Shown here: positions 32,401 through 38,699 of the stretch, piece after piece | Position numbering within the stretch: position 1 is the stretch's first letter | How the letters are laid out: each line of letters begins with the position of its first letter | NCBI GenBank assembly: GCA_028015205.1 | Contig: CM051521.1 | Location: 94,898,513 to 94,962,512, forward strand | Reading direction: 5' to 3' | Origin: Mytilisepta virgata | Taxonomy: Eukaryota > Mollusca > Bivalvia > Mytilida > Mytilidae | DNA length: 64,000 bases | Position numbers and translations under genes: made by a program | Notes under the pieces: model-generated | Databases searched by the model: none | Told to the model about the DNA's origin: nothing | Seen by the model: only the letters and a program-made list of their open reading frames with translations

Positions 32401-35400
32401 GAGCAGTAAACAGCACGAGAAAAACAGTGACGAGCAACAAAAACCAAGAGAAAAACAGCGATGAGCAACAAAGAGCGAGAGAAAAACAGCGATAAGCAGT
32501 AAAGAGCAAGAGACAAACAGCGATGAGCTACAAAAACCAAGAGAAAAACAGCGATAAGCAGTAAAGAACAAGAGAAAAACAATGATGAGCAGTAAAGAGC
32601 AAGAGAAAAACAGTGATGAGCAACAAAGAAACAAGAGAAAAAACAGCGACAAGCAGTAAACAGCACGAGAAAAATAGCGACGAGCTACAAAAACCAAGAG
32701 AAAAACAGCGATGAGCAGCAAAGAACACGAGAAAAACAGCGATGAGCAGCAAAGAGCACGTGGAAAACAGCGATGAGCTACAAAAACCAAGAGAAAAACA
32801 GCGATGAGCAACAAAGAGCGAGAGAAAAACAGCGATAAGCAGTAAAGAGCAAGAGACAAACACCGATGAGCTACAAAAACCAAGAGAAAAACAGCGATAA
32901 GCAGTAAAGAACAAGAGAAAAACAGTGATGAGCAGTAAAGAGCAAGAGAAAAACAGTGATGAGCAACAAAGAACAAGAGAAAAAACAGCGACGAGCAGTA
33001 AACAGCACGAGAAAAATAGCGACGAGCTACAAAAATCAAGAGAAAAACAGCGATGAGCAGCAAAGAGCACGAGAAAAACAGCGATGAGCAGCAAAGAGCA
33101 CATGGAAAACAGCGATGAGCTACAAAAACCAAGAGAAAAACAGTGATGAGCAGTAAAGAGCAAGAGAAAAACAGTGATGAGCAACAAAGAACAAGAGAAA
33201 AAACAGCGACGAGCAGTAAAGAGCAAGAGAAAAACAGTGATGAGCAACAAAGAACAAGAGAAAAACCAGCGACGAGGAGCAAAGAGCACGAGAAAAACAG
33301 CGATGAGCTACAAAAACCAAGAGAAAAACAGCGATAAGCAGTATCGAGCAAGAGAAAAACAGCGATGAGACGTAAAGAACAAGAGAAAAACAGTGATGAG
33401 CAGTAAAGAGCAAGAGAAAAACAGTGATGAGCAACAAAGAACAAGAGAAAAACAGCGATGAGCAGCAAAGAGTACGAGAAAAACAGTGATGATCAACAAA
33501 GAGCGAGAGAAAAACAGCCATAAGCAGTAAAGAGCAAGAGAAAAACAGCGATGAGCAGTAAAGAACGAGAGAAAAACAGCGACGAGCAGTAAAGAACAAG
33601 AGAAAAACAGTGATGAGCAGTAAAGAACAAGAGAAAAACAGCGATGAGCAGCAGAGAACAAGAGAAAAACAGCAATGAGCAGTAAAGAACAAGAGAAAAA
33701 CAGTGATGATCAACAAAGAGCGAGAGAAAAACAGCGATGAGCAGCAAAGAACAAGAGAAAAACAGCGACGAGCAGCAAAGAGCACGAGAAAAACAGCGAC
33801 GAGCTACAAAAACCAAGAGAAAAACAGCGATGAGCAGTAAAGAACAAGAGAAAAACAGTGATGATCAACAAAGAGCGAGAGAAAAACAGCGATGAGCAGC
33901 AAAGAACAAGAGAAAAACAGCGACGAGCAGCAAAGAGCACGAGAAAAACAGCGACGAGCTACAAAAACCAAGAGAAAAACAGCGATAAGCAGTAACGAGC
34001 AAGAGAAAAACAGCGATGAGCAGCAAAGAGTACAAGAAAAACAGTGATGATCAACAAAGAGCGAGAGAAAAACAGCGATGAGCAGCAAAGAACAAGAGAA
34101 AAACAGCGATGAGCAGCAAAGAGTACGAGAAAAACAGTGATGATCAACAAAGAGCGAGAGAAAAACCAGCGATGAGCAGTAAACAGCACGAGAAAAACAG
34201 TGACGACCAGTAAAGAACAAGAGAAAAACAGTGATGAGCAGTAAAGAGCAAGAGAAAAACAGTGATGAGCAACAAAGAACAAGAGAAAAACAGCGACGAG
34301 CAGCAAAGAGCACGAGAAAAACAGCGACGAGCTACAAAAACCAAGAGAAAAACAGCGATAAGTAGTAACAAGCAAGAGAAAAACAGTGATGAGCCGTAAA
34401 GAACAAGAGAAAAACACTGATGAGCAGTAAAGAGCAAGAGAAAAACAGTGATGAGCAACAAAGAACAAGAGAAAAACAGCGATGAGCAGCAAAGAGCACG
34501 AGAAAAACAGCGATGAACAAGATAAGAGCAGCAATGACGAACACCAACAAGCAGCAGGAGCAGAAGCAGGAGCGAAAACACCGACAAGTAACCCCAAGAA
34601 TCTTAAATCAGCAGGTGAATATAGTCATTATTAGCGATGAGCAGCATGGAGCAGCGAAGAGCAAGCGAAGAGAAGCGAAGCATAGAGCAACGAAATAGAC
34701 CGCCGTTGCTAAGGACACCCCTCCATTGAGCGGTGACAAGCATCAACTTGAGGTAAGGGGACATAATCCAATCCTAGTCCTCACAGAAAACATCACCCAC
34801 AGATGAAAAGAGCGGGATAAGGGGAGATAATCCAATAGTGTACTTCGTATACTCTCGGACTTCGACATAACAGTGAGGGTATCAGACAGATGAAAGATCC
34901 AGAGACAACCGAGAAGTGCGGGAAAAGGGAGATAATTCACATGGCACATCCTGGTCCGTGACTTGCGTCACTTCCGTCAATGGAGAAAACCCACTACTTC
35001 CGGTTGCACCAACCACTTCCGGTTCCGCCCGAACATGCGCAGACCACACATCCGGGTCCTACCACGTCACTTCCATCAACAAATGGCGGAAAAAACACCC
35101 TACTTCCGGTTGCGCATGCGCGCAAACCACTTCCGGGTACTTCCGGTTCCGCCTACGCATGCGCAGAACACACATCTGGGTCCTACAACGTGACTTGCGT
35201 CACTTCCGGCAACAAAGGGCGGGAAAACTACCCACTTCCGGTTGCGCATGCGCGCAAAAATCACTTCCGGTTCCGGTCACCTGACTTCCGGTTCCGGTCG
35301 TGTCATTTCCGGTTGACGTCACTTCCGGCTCCTCCACCTCAGCTCCTCCACCTCAAATCATAATTTGCCTGTGCCCACATACTACTGATATTTGGGTAAA

Positions 35401-38400
35401 TTGTGTTTGAATCGATTAAAATTTCATTCTTGAAAGGATTTAAAGCATTGATTTTTTTAAAAGTAGGTGAGCAAATCCCTATGTTAAAGTCCTATTCTAA
35501 TATGACCTGCTTCGAATGCTTTCAATCTATATCTGTGGTAAAATATGGGTATTTTGATTCCAACGTCACAGACATCTGGCATCTTGTTTCCCACAAGCTT
35601 TAATGATGTCATAGTATAACTTGCATTGTGTAGTGGCACCTTCGTATCTGAATACCTTAATTCAAATGTCGTAGAAATGTGAACAAAAACTTGATAATGT
35701 CATGTAAATGTTCCTTATCAAATGGCTTCATCTGTATCAAATTTGAATCAACAAAATTCCTGGTTTGGACAGTTTAAATATGAAAAAGAAATCAAGATTT
35801 TTTCACCTAACTTTTAGTTAGTAAAATATCAAAAATCATAAAATTATAACACATGACTAGTTTTTAAAATCTCCAATGAGTGACCGAACAATGCATTAAC
35901 TCACAACACGTGCACAAGTAAATTGTTAATGTTACTAATTCGCCAGTTGTATTACTTATTTTATTGACCTAATCGGGTGGAGTTGACCTTGTAATTTGCA
36001 TAAGGCCATTTGATTTCATTTTTTGTATGTTCAGGACGACTCCTTTCAAATAATAATAATAATAAATTCTTTATTTAAAGAGGGTGACTCAATTAGAGCA
36101 AGTCTAATTTTCATTGAGGCCGTCAGAGAAACAATAAGTACAATACATATATTATATTATAATATACACATGTGTATTACAATGTAAATTATCAAATTAT
36201 GTTCATATATAAATGAATATATCAATAAATGATCACATCTTTGGAAAGTGTTCAAAACAGTTTGTTTTAAACAAATTTAAATTAGCACAATTTTTAAGAC
36301 TATAAGGTAAACCATTCCATATTTTGACGGCAGAAAACTGAAACAATTTCTTTAGAAAATTTGTATTAGGTCTAGGTAAAATAAATTATTATTATCAGAA
36401 ACAGATCTCAAATTATATCTTTGAACATGTTCACCATTTCCTGTTTGTAGAATCATGTATTCCGGAACTGAACCATGTACGACTTTGTACATTAAAATAG
36501 ACTTTTGAAATTGTACTATCTTTGTAAATGGTAACCATTTCAAGGCAGAAAACATAAAATCAGACGGTGTTAAAATATCACAATCAAGAATAATGCGAAC
36601 TGTATTTTAAGGATGTCAGTTACCAGATAATACAAAAGAATAGATCAAGTGGAAAGTACTGGATATGTAGAATAATTCAATTTATTTATCCTGATGGTTT
36701 CTAAATTTACCTGTGTTTACCAAAAAAATGAATATGTTCAATTGTAAATATACCAATACATGTGCAAACTCATTTATATACACAGATCAATATCTATTCG
36801 CCAGGTATTTACTGGTGTTGACCGTTACTGGTCATCTAACTGTCAATTAAATTGATTTTGTTACTTGACATACCAATTGACTGTGTCACAATTATTCAGC
36901 AATTGTAAAGCTCCACCTGATCAGGTGAAAAAAATTGTGTAATAGATTTCTGACCTGGATTACTCCAATTCCAAGTGTTTTGGTTATATTACATTAACTT
37001 ATTGAAAGGTTTCAGTCAGAAGATATCAGGGATTATTTTTGTATGTCACAAAATGTCAGCATAAAGAACTGTTCTTGACCAAACCTTTAGAACTTTTCTG
37101 AAAGTCATTTCCACCTGAATTACAGATTACAAATTTGACATTCAATTTAATATTTGAGCTATTCCTCTTTTTATGACATTAACTATTACTTGAACAAGTT
37201 CTTGCTGGAAGGAGCAAAGGATCAAAGTTAATTTTGAAAATTGCTCATTAATGTGATATACAAATATTTCAGGTTAACAATTCAATGTATTTAGAGATGC
37301 ACTGAAGGTAGAATTGGTTGAGAAATCTCTACTCACAAAAATTACACACAAATGAAGTAAAAATGTCGATAATATGCTCCAAGTTCCATGAAATGATCAG
37401 TACTACCACTACATCCCAAAAATAAGATGATACAGGGGAATAGCTTGTAACAAATTTGAAGTGTACATGTACAAATGTGTAGGTCAAAGTCCATTTGTTA
37501 GAAATGACTTTCTGAAAACTTTAAGGCACTTCCTGATTGATTTGTTACTTTAAATGATTTTTTTATTATACGGATATCTAGTTGATAACCTTGTCTTTGT
37601 ATAAATTTGTAGACCCTTGTTATATGGTTTAGTTTCTACATATTTAAAAGAAAATAGAAAGTCAACAGGAAAAGAAACTTCTCCAAACAGGAACCAGGCA
37701 CCTGGCAGAGGTGCTTTTTTGGAGCAACTTAGCAGTGAAATCGGTAAGTAGATAAAAAGTTATTCTGTTCATTGTATATTTGAAATACAGACGTGCACCC
37801 AAATTTTGAACTTACATACTCTGCCCCTTGTTCCCAGTTTGATGTAATAAAGATATTATAATTAATGTTTATTAGTGATTTTGAAATTTTTATGGTAATG
37901 ACCAGCTTAACCAACTGGAAATTTTCCGTACTGCAATAAATGTCAGAAACTCAAACTACTGATGATTTGGACGATCCCTAGAGTTCAAATCATTGAAGTT
38001 CTAATGTATTTCAGTTCAAAAAGTAGTCAAACGTAGAACAAGTGAAATTCCATGCCCACAATCTGATATATGTGTATCAGTTTCTCAAGCTTACTTAAAT
38101 TTCAATAGAAAAAAAATTCCCCAGTCAAACATTAAGGGGTGAATAGACAATTTTAACTGTACTGAATATCATTGTTTCTCCTTGTATTTTTTTGAATTTG
38201 TAATGAAAATTACATCACTTTTTATTCATTTTATCTTTATTTCATACTGAAATTATCTCTTTATGGCTGAATAGTGTTCTTTAACATCAGTCCTTATCAT
38301 ACTCATACTGTTTGTTGGTGTATGCATGTATTTCTATGTTTTACTTATATAATAAAGTTTTATTCATAATTTAAAGGAACAAATACAAAAGAATCCACCA

Positions 38401-38596
38401 GCAAATTGTCGGTAGGGTACCATATATACCAACTTTACAAAAAGCTTACCTCACCCTACACCAGTCTTAATACCCCACCTTAATCTATAAAAAAAAGTAA
38501 GAGCAGAACCATATGGTCAATAATTTAGATGTTCTTTTATTTTCAGGTCTAAGAGGGGATGGTAATGATGCAGTTATAATAAAGGGAAAACGATGA
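17482..38596 (+). CDS. CEP20: Centrosomal protein CEP20 (FOPNL/FOR20), five coding exons
   Basis: CEP20 is a small LisH-domain protein of centriolar satellites and basal bodies, needed for ciliogenesis. Exons: 17482-17509, 19181-19378, 20968-21052, 37613-37743, 38547-38596 (492 nt, 163 aa plus stop). All junctions are GT/AG with matching phases. The N-terminal region has GQIKARIRAEVFNSLND, the LisH core is LIINELIREYLDFNKYKYT, followed by SGQPNVPLDR and PLLYGLVSTYL, all as in the animal family. ATG at 17482 starts a short 9-codon exon, as expected. The C-terminal exon is short (GLRGDGNDAVIIKGKR); AATAAA follows at 38693. Intron 3 is 16.6 kb because it holds the palindromic element. An alternative last exon may exist at 40277. 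Confidence 0.93.
17989..18253 (+). repeat. tRNA-derived SINE, CEP20 intron 1
   Basis: It begins GGGGACCTAAGTGGCCAAG (A-box-like), has GAGTTCGAATCTCAC (B box, 18067-18081), the central CTCCGGGTACTGTGGCTTC block, and an (AAAC)n tail. Same family as the minus-strand copy at 16677-16918. Confidence 0.82.
19525..20360. repeat. Tandem-core element, 146-bp units (about 3-4), CEP20 intron 2
   Basis: It starts with GTCGAGCCTGCGACTTTAGT..CAGAAAGCTCGAC, a hairpin-like end (about 19528-19570). The core phrase GGTCTA(G/C)TATATTTGG recurs at about 19930, 20077 and 20223 (spacings 147 and 146), with GACCT..CATTTTCATGGTTCAGTG blocks in each unit. Confidence 0.75.
21707..21712 (+). repeat. Target-site duplication, left (GATATT)
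   Basis: GATATT directly precedes the AG start of the palindromic element and recurs directly after its CT end at 35387-35392. Confidence 0.8.
21713..22178. promoter_or_regulatory. Left terminal block dense in ubiquitous promoter motifs
   Basis: It contains repeated CCGGAAGT (ETS/GABP type), GCGCGCATGCGCAACC (NRF1 type), GTCACGTGGTAGG (E-box), GTGACGTCAACC (CRE-like) and TGACGCAAGTCACG. The mirror block is at 34916-35386. A role in driving outward or inward transcription is inferred from motif content only. Confidence 0.6.
22577..24915 (+). repeat. 31-bp minisatellite, left arm (about 75 units)
   Basis: The unit is close to GCTCATCGCTGTTTTTCTC plus TTGTTCTTTGCT (31 bp); consecutive CTGTTTTTCT cores lie 31 bp apart, for example at 22801 and 22832. 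Units alternate among a few variants (ATCGCTG/ATCACTG, TTGTTC/TTGCTC/TCGCTC). Because 31 is not a multiple of 3 and the unit has no stop on this strand, all three frames stay open, producing overlapping Leu/Phe/Cys/Ser-rich ORFs (up to 540 codons) that I do not call as genes. Confidence 0.92.
24916..25330 (+). repeat. Degenerate higher-order flank of the minisatellite, left arm
   Basis: Blocks such as CTTACTCGCGTGCT(C/T)ATTTC recur at about 24922, 25092 and 25250, alternating with TCTTCTCTTGCTCATCGCTG units. The same blocks occur in the solo copy. Confidence 0.7.
25460..25975 (-). CDS. Tandem PC4-like (transcriptional coactivator p15) domain protein, left arm copy
   Basis: 171 aa. PC4/p15 domains bind single-stranded DNA and act in transcription, replication and repair. 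Two PC4-like halves are visible: residues about 36-85 with VDLRFWESETVPTKTGVSL followed by IQWKAL, and residues about 103-155 with VFVTVKSPYPTIWIRKHF then PTKRGIGLDTFEWKELKKI. The second half fits the PC4 pattern best (beta strands, a K/R-rich loop, then G(I/V)xL, a Trp and a helix). The N-terminus is Lys-rich (SRKEKKTKDQTKR), as in PC4. A TATA box lies about 35 bp before the ATG, and AATAAA overlaps the stop. Identical at protein level to 30777-31292. Host origin versus viral cargo is undecided. Confidence 0.7.
   Translation of the reverse strand: MSRKEKKTKDQTKRDIVQDAMTASDIPLKVLLGGGTYAELTEWNGSKRVDLRFWESETVPTKTGVSLSLIQWKALCETTDVLDDLIGRVQDKELVDWRYHIGDNVFVTVKSPYPTIWIRKHFIPRGDWTYRPTKRGIGLDTFEWKELKKIIPLFEEKEPELKTLTDVDFVK
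26006..26016 (-). promoter_or_regulatory. TATA box of the PC4-like gene, left arm
   Basis: Minus-strand TATATAAATAG, about 31-41 bp upstream of the ATG whose first base is 25975. This spacing leaves a 5' UTR of only a few bases. Confidence 0.6.
26097..26327 (-). CDS. Short ORF with Bcl-2 BH1-like motif, left arm copy
   Basis: 76 aa from ATG at 26327 (MDPFQVYERIV...). Residues about 14-27, FEDGVVNQGRLVVL, resemble the BH1 signature of Bcl-2 family proteins (DGV.NWGR followed by hydrophobic helix alpha-5), with Gln in place of the usual Trp; a plausible amphipathic continuation follows (SAFTRTYCEQF). No BH3, BH2 or C-terminal membrane anchor is visible, and the length is about half of a normal Bcl-2 protein, so this could be a truncated gene, a minimal homologue or a coincidence. 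A TATA box lies about 35 bp upstream. Protein identical in both arms. If real, it would act on apoptosis at mitochondria; that is inference. Confidence 0.4.
   Translation of the reverse strand: MDPFQVYERIVTAMFEDGVVNQGRLVVLSAFTRTYCEQFPDWAPHIWTMYHRVDLSKRLELTNENARFSTNRNGRS
26362..26368 (-). promoter_or_regulatory. TATA box of the BH1-like ORF, left arm
   Basis: TATAAAA on the minus strand, 35-41 bp upstream of the ATG at 26327. It sits between this gene and the divergently oriented ORF at 26528, so the roughly 200-bp interval may be a bidirectional promoter. Confidence 0.55.
26528..26842 (+). pseudogene. Truncated opposite-strand gene fused to promoter-repeat sequence, left arm
   Basis: From ATG at 26528 the first 55 or so residues (MNEITSATFPDMV..., with INVSFGFILRNAETGELRYF) look like a genuine protein start. 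They recall a widespread uncharacterised invertebrate family whose name I cannot give. At about 26670 the sequence switches to the element's own 120-bp promoter repeat (GACGAATGTTCTC, then CATCAAAGATGGCTGC) and then to minisatellite. The remaining codons are therefore read-through of non-coding repeats, and the gene is a 5' fragment. TATATATAG at about 26432 lies upstream. Mirror copy: 29910-30224. Confidence 0.45.
26843..27256. other. Non-coding linker, left arm
   Basis: It contains two GGCTTGTGACTGGCTAT blocks about 75 bp apart, an ATATATATG tract and a poly-T stretch. The same linker occurs in the solo copy with a longer (TA)n. The region 27125-27256 covers decayed C-terminal coding sequence of the C2H2 ORF. 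Confidence 0.5.
27257..27688 (-). CDS. C2H2-type zinc-finger-derived ORF, left arm copy
   Basis: 143 codons. The N-terminus MYTCGYQSKQNFNLVRHKKN keeps one zinc cysteine and the histidines (H17, H22) but lacks the second cysteine that the solo copy retains, through a 9-bp deletion, so the finger is probably non-functional. An acidic Ser/Glu/Asp-rich stretch (about residues 26-62) and a charged helical segment (GMEEDKARLAAYRDMFDSY) follow. Compared with the solo copy, homology continues past the stop but is interrupted by further stops, so the C-terminus is degraded. It lies directly downstream of the zinc-ribbon ORF with no gap. Function unknown. Confidence 0.5.
   Translation of the reverse strand: MYTCGYQSKQNFNLVRHKKNAHGIEEDSTDYSDSASDTTTEADNDESEQSSDHGSNEDSEELCEQSLWEVVLNITFQVHQSEYSQTVNEVVEAGMEEDKARLAAYRDMFDSYRDEIRKHYLGLVSWHQDLNKDPVHREIKKNG
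27689..28147 (-). CDS. Zinc-ribbon protein (CxxC...CxxC), left arm copy, probably the complete form
   Basis: 152 aa starting MASKTPLVDLVVPARYLIPV. Four cysteines in two CxxC pairs (C62, C65 and C81, C84: KCKKC...NICKGC) form a likely zinc ribbon like the small ribbons found beside HNH-type and viral DNA-binding proteins. Basic stretches on both sides (KRKLLLTKVKRTKR; WKRLKRDLIRKVK) suggest nucleic-acid binding. The stop directly abuts the start of the C2H2 ORF. Its upstream region is the palindrome spacer, with two 121-bp direct repeats. This copy crosses the palindrome junction, so its first residues exist only on the left. Exact function unknown. Confidence 0.6.
   Translation of the reverse strand: MASKTPLVDLVVPARYLIPVDLSNTKAKPQRKRKLLLTKVKRTKRLDNTSGGPNKVDPNKKCKKCQTNKSFADFYKNMNICKGCRRIDNEWKRLKRDLIRKVKSELQQCRNEYFAKRLCMNQQAAEEPVSNISTCIATGTHSAIDCQEIKTS
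28134..28618. other. Palindrome spacer (485 bp), upstream region of the left zinc-ribbon ORF
   Basis: Unique sequence between the arms. Read on the minus strand it matches the region upstream of the zinc-ribbon ORF in the solo copy, so it belongs to the left gene. The right arm joins it abruptly at 28619, inside the ORF. The last bases before the join (ACCATAACCCGACCTCC) correspond to the start of the TTAGGG-like zone in the solo copy. Confidence 0.7.
28345..28586 (-). promoter_or_regulatory. Two 121-bp direct repeats, putative promoter of the left zinc-ribbon gene
   Basis: GTCTCGTTGATG starts at 28345 and again at 28466. Each unit has AAGATGGCTGC (YY1-like), AACGCGGACCTGAAAG and TCTTTCCGGACGGGAACGAA. 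A partial third unit is embedded at about 26665-26735 in the left arm and its mirror. Confidence 0.55.
28539..29063 (+). CDS. Zinc-ribbon ORF, right arm copy with replaced N-terminus
   Basis: 174 codons. From about residue 29 (LVDLVVPARYLIPV) it matches the left copy, including both CxxC pairs. The first 28 or so residues (MKRKFQSLSGRERTYTDF...) are read from the spacer, because the palindrome junction at 28619 removed the native start. The open frame across the junction is probably accidental, and expression would depend on sequences in the spacer in the non-native direction. Followed immediately by the C2H2 ORF at 29064. Confidence 0.45.
   Translation: MKRKFQSLSGRERTYTDFSPNHNPTSRPLVDLVVPARYLIPVDLSNTKAKPQRKRKLLLTKVKRTKRLDNTSGGPNKVDPNKKCKKCQTNKSFADFYKNMNICKGCRRIDNEWKRLKRDLIRKVKSELQQCRNEYFAKRLCMNQQAAEEPVSNISTCIATGTHSAIDCQEIKTS
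29064..29495 (+). CDS. C2H2-type zinc-finger-derived ORF, right arm copy
   Basis: Encodes the same 143-residue product as 27257-27688, with the same missing zinc cysteine and the same downstream stops. The damage therefore predates the palindrome or was homogenised between arms. Confidence 0.5.
   Translation: MYTCGYQSKQNFNLVRHKKNAHGIEEDSTDYSDSASDTTTEADNDESEQSSDHGSNEDSEELCEQSLWEVVLNITFQVHQSEYSQTVNEVVEAGMEEDKARLAAYRDMFDSYRDEIRKHYLGLVSWHQDLNKDPVHREIKKNG
29496..29909. other. Non-coding linker, right arm
   Basis: Mirror of 26843-27256: decayed C2H2 tail up to TGA at 29629-29631, then AT-rich linker with GCCAGTCACAAGCCTGG blocks. Confidence 0.5.
29910..30224 (-). pseudogene. Truncated opposite-strand gene fused to promoter-repeat sequence, right arm
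   Basis: Mirror of 26528-26842. Only the first 55 or so residues (from ATG at 30224) appear genuine; the rest reads through the promoter repeat and a minisatellite unit. Confidence 0.45.
30384..30390 (+). promoter_or_regulatory. TATA box of the BH1-like ORF, right arm
   Basis: TATAAAA, 41 bp (5' end) before the ATG at 30425. It faces away from the divergent truncated gene at 30224. Confidence 0.55.
30425..30655 (+). CDS. Short ORF with Bcl-2 BH1-like motif, right arm copy
   Basis: Encodes the same 76 residues as 26097-26327. The frame is open further upstream to a GTG at 30395, but the ATG at 30425 sits at the expected distance from the TATA box. The motif FEDGVVNQGRLVVL is at residues 14-27. 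The PC4-like gene follows 121 bp downstream on the same strand with its own TATA box. Confidence 0.4.
   Translation: MDPFQVYERIVTAMFEDGVVNQGRLVVLSAFTRTYCEQFPDWAPHIWTMYHRVDLSKRLELTNENARFSTNRNGRS
30736..30746 (+). promoter_or_regulatory. TATA box of the PC4-like gene, right arm
   Basis: TATATAAATAG, 31-41 bp before the ATG at 30777, with TCAGTCAG as a possible initiator between them. Confidence 0.6.
30777..31292 (+). CDS. Tandem PC4-like domain protein, right arm copy
   Basis: 171 aa, identical in sequence to the left copy (25460-25975). Two PC4-like halves and a Lys-rich N-terminus are described there. AATAAA at 31289-31294 overlaps the stop codon, so the transcript would have almost no 3' UTR: a compact, virus-like layout. 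An intact frame in both arms, against the decayed C2H2 ORFs, hints that this gene is maintained or was recently active. Confidence 0.7.
   Translation: MSRKEKKTKDQTKRDIVQDAMTASDIPLKVLLGGGTYAELTEWNGSKRVDLRFWESETVPTKTGVSLSLIQWKALCETTDVLDDLIGRVQDKELVDWRYHIGDNVFVTVKSPYPTIWIRKHFIPRGDWTYRPTKRGIGLDTFEWKELKKIIPLFEEKEPELKTLTDVDFVK
31420..31836 (-). repeat. Degenerate higher-order flank of the minisatellite, right arm
   Basis: Mirror of 24916-25330, with GAAATGAGCACGCGAGTAAG blocks. Confidence 0.7.
31837..34517 (-). repeat. 31-bp minisatellite, right arm (about 86 units)
   Basis: Same unit as the left arm, inverted (GAGCAAGAGAAAAACAGCGAT core). It is 342 bp longer than the left array, equal to 11 units plus 1 bp; the extra units lie between about 32510 and 33120. 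Frames on the minus strand stay open (up to 517 codons) for the same period-31 reason. Confidence 0.92.
34916..35386. promoter_or_regulatory. Right terminal block dense in ubiquitous promoter motifs
   Basis: About ten ACTTCCGG (ETS type), GCGCATGCGC at about 35112 and 35244, CGCATGCGCA at about 35156, TTGACGTCAC near 35313. It carries a 14-bp duplication (CTCCTCCACCTCAG) near the end and a 9-bp deletion relative to the left block. Confidence 0.6.
35387..35392 (+). repeat. Target-site duplication, right (GATATT)
   Basis: Direct copy of 21707-21712, immediately after the element's terminal ACTACT. Confidence 0.8.
36046..36601 (-). pseudogene. LINE 3' fragment, CEP20 intron 3
   Basis: On the minus strand, VRIILDCDILTPSDFMFSAL and LKWLPFTKIVQFQKSILMYK (from 36601 downward) then, after a frameshift near 36350, AVKIWNGLPYSLKN and a stop near 36232. 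This is the C-terminal region of a LINE ORF2. The 3' end is an (ATT)n-type tail, seen as AATAATAATAATAAT at 36050-36064 on the plus strand. A different subfamily from the 9-11 kb LINE. Confidence 0.7.
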
Positions 38597-38699
38597 CAGA
38601 AAGAAAGTGGTTGTATACCTTGGAAACATAATACTACATGGACTTTTTATCCACTAAATGTTGACAAGATTACTTTAGAAATGAAACAACTGAATAAAG

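Larger units (their letters stand above)
21713..35386. mobile_element. 13.7-kb palindromic mobile element in CEP20 intron 3; possible non-autonomous Maverick/Polinton relative
   Basis: Left arm 21713-28133 and right arm 28619-35386 are inverted copies. Paired positions sum to 56752 in the inner part and 57094 in the outer part; the step comes from extra minisatellite units in the right arm. Five encoded frames per arm are near-identical or identical at protein level. Ends read AGTAGTATGTGGGCACAGG, flanked by a 6-bp duplication. Polintons have 6-bp duplications and AG/TC termini (family knowledge), but none of their core genes (PolB, integrase, ATPase, protease, capsid) is here, so this would be non-autonomous. 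Dada- and IS3EU-type elements also make duplications of about this length, so the class is unproven. The near-identity of the arms implies recent formation or gene conversion. Confidence 0.85.

Noticed and set aside
22577..34517. CRISPR-like array
   Set aside because: Units are contiguous 31-bp repeats without unique spacers, in a eukaryotic setting.
21713..35386. Assembly fold-back artefact as explanation of the palindrome
   Set aside because: Flanking GATATT duplication, a unique spacer, an 11-unit array difference and scattered substitutions between arms are not expected from one folded read, although long-read confirmation is still desirable.
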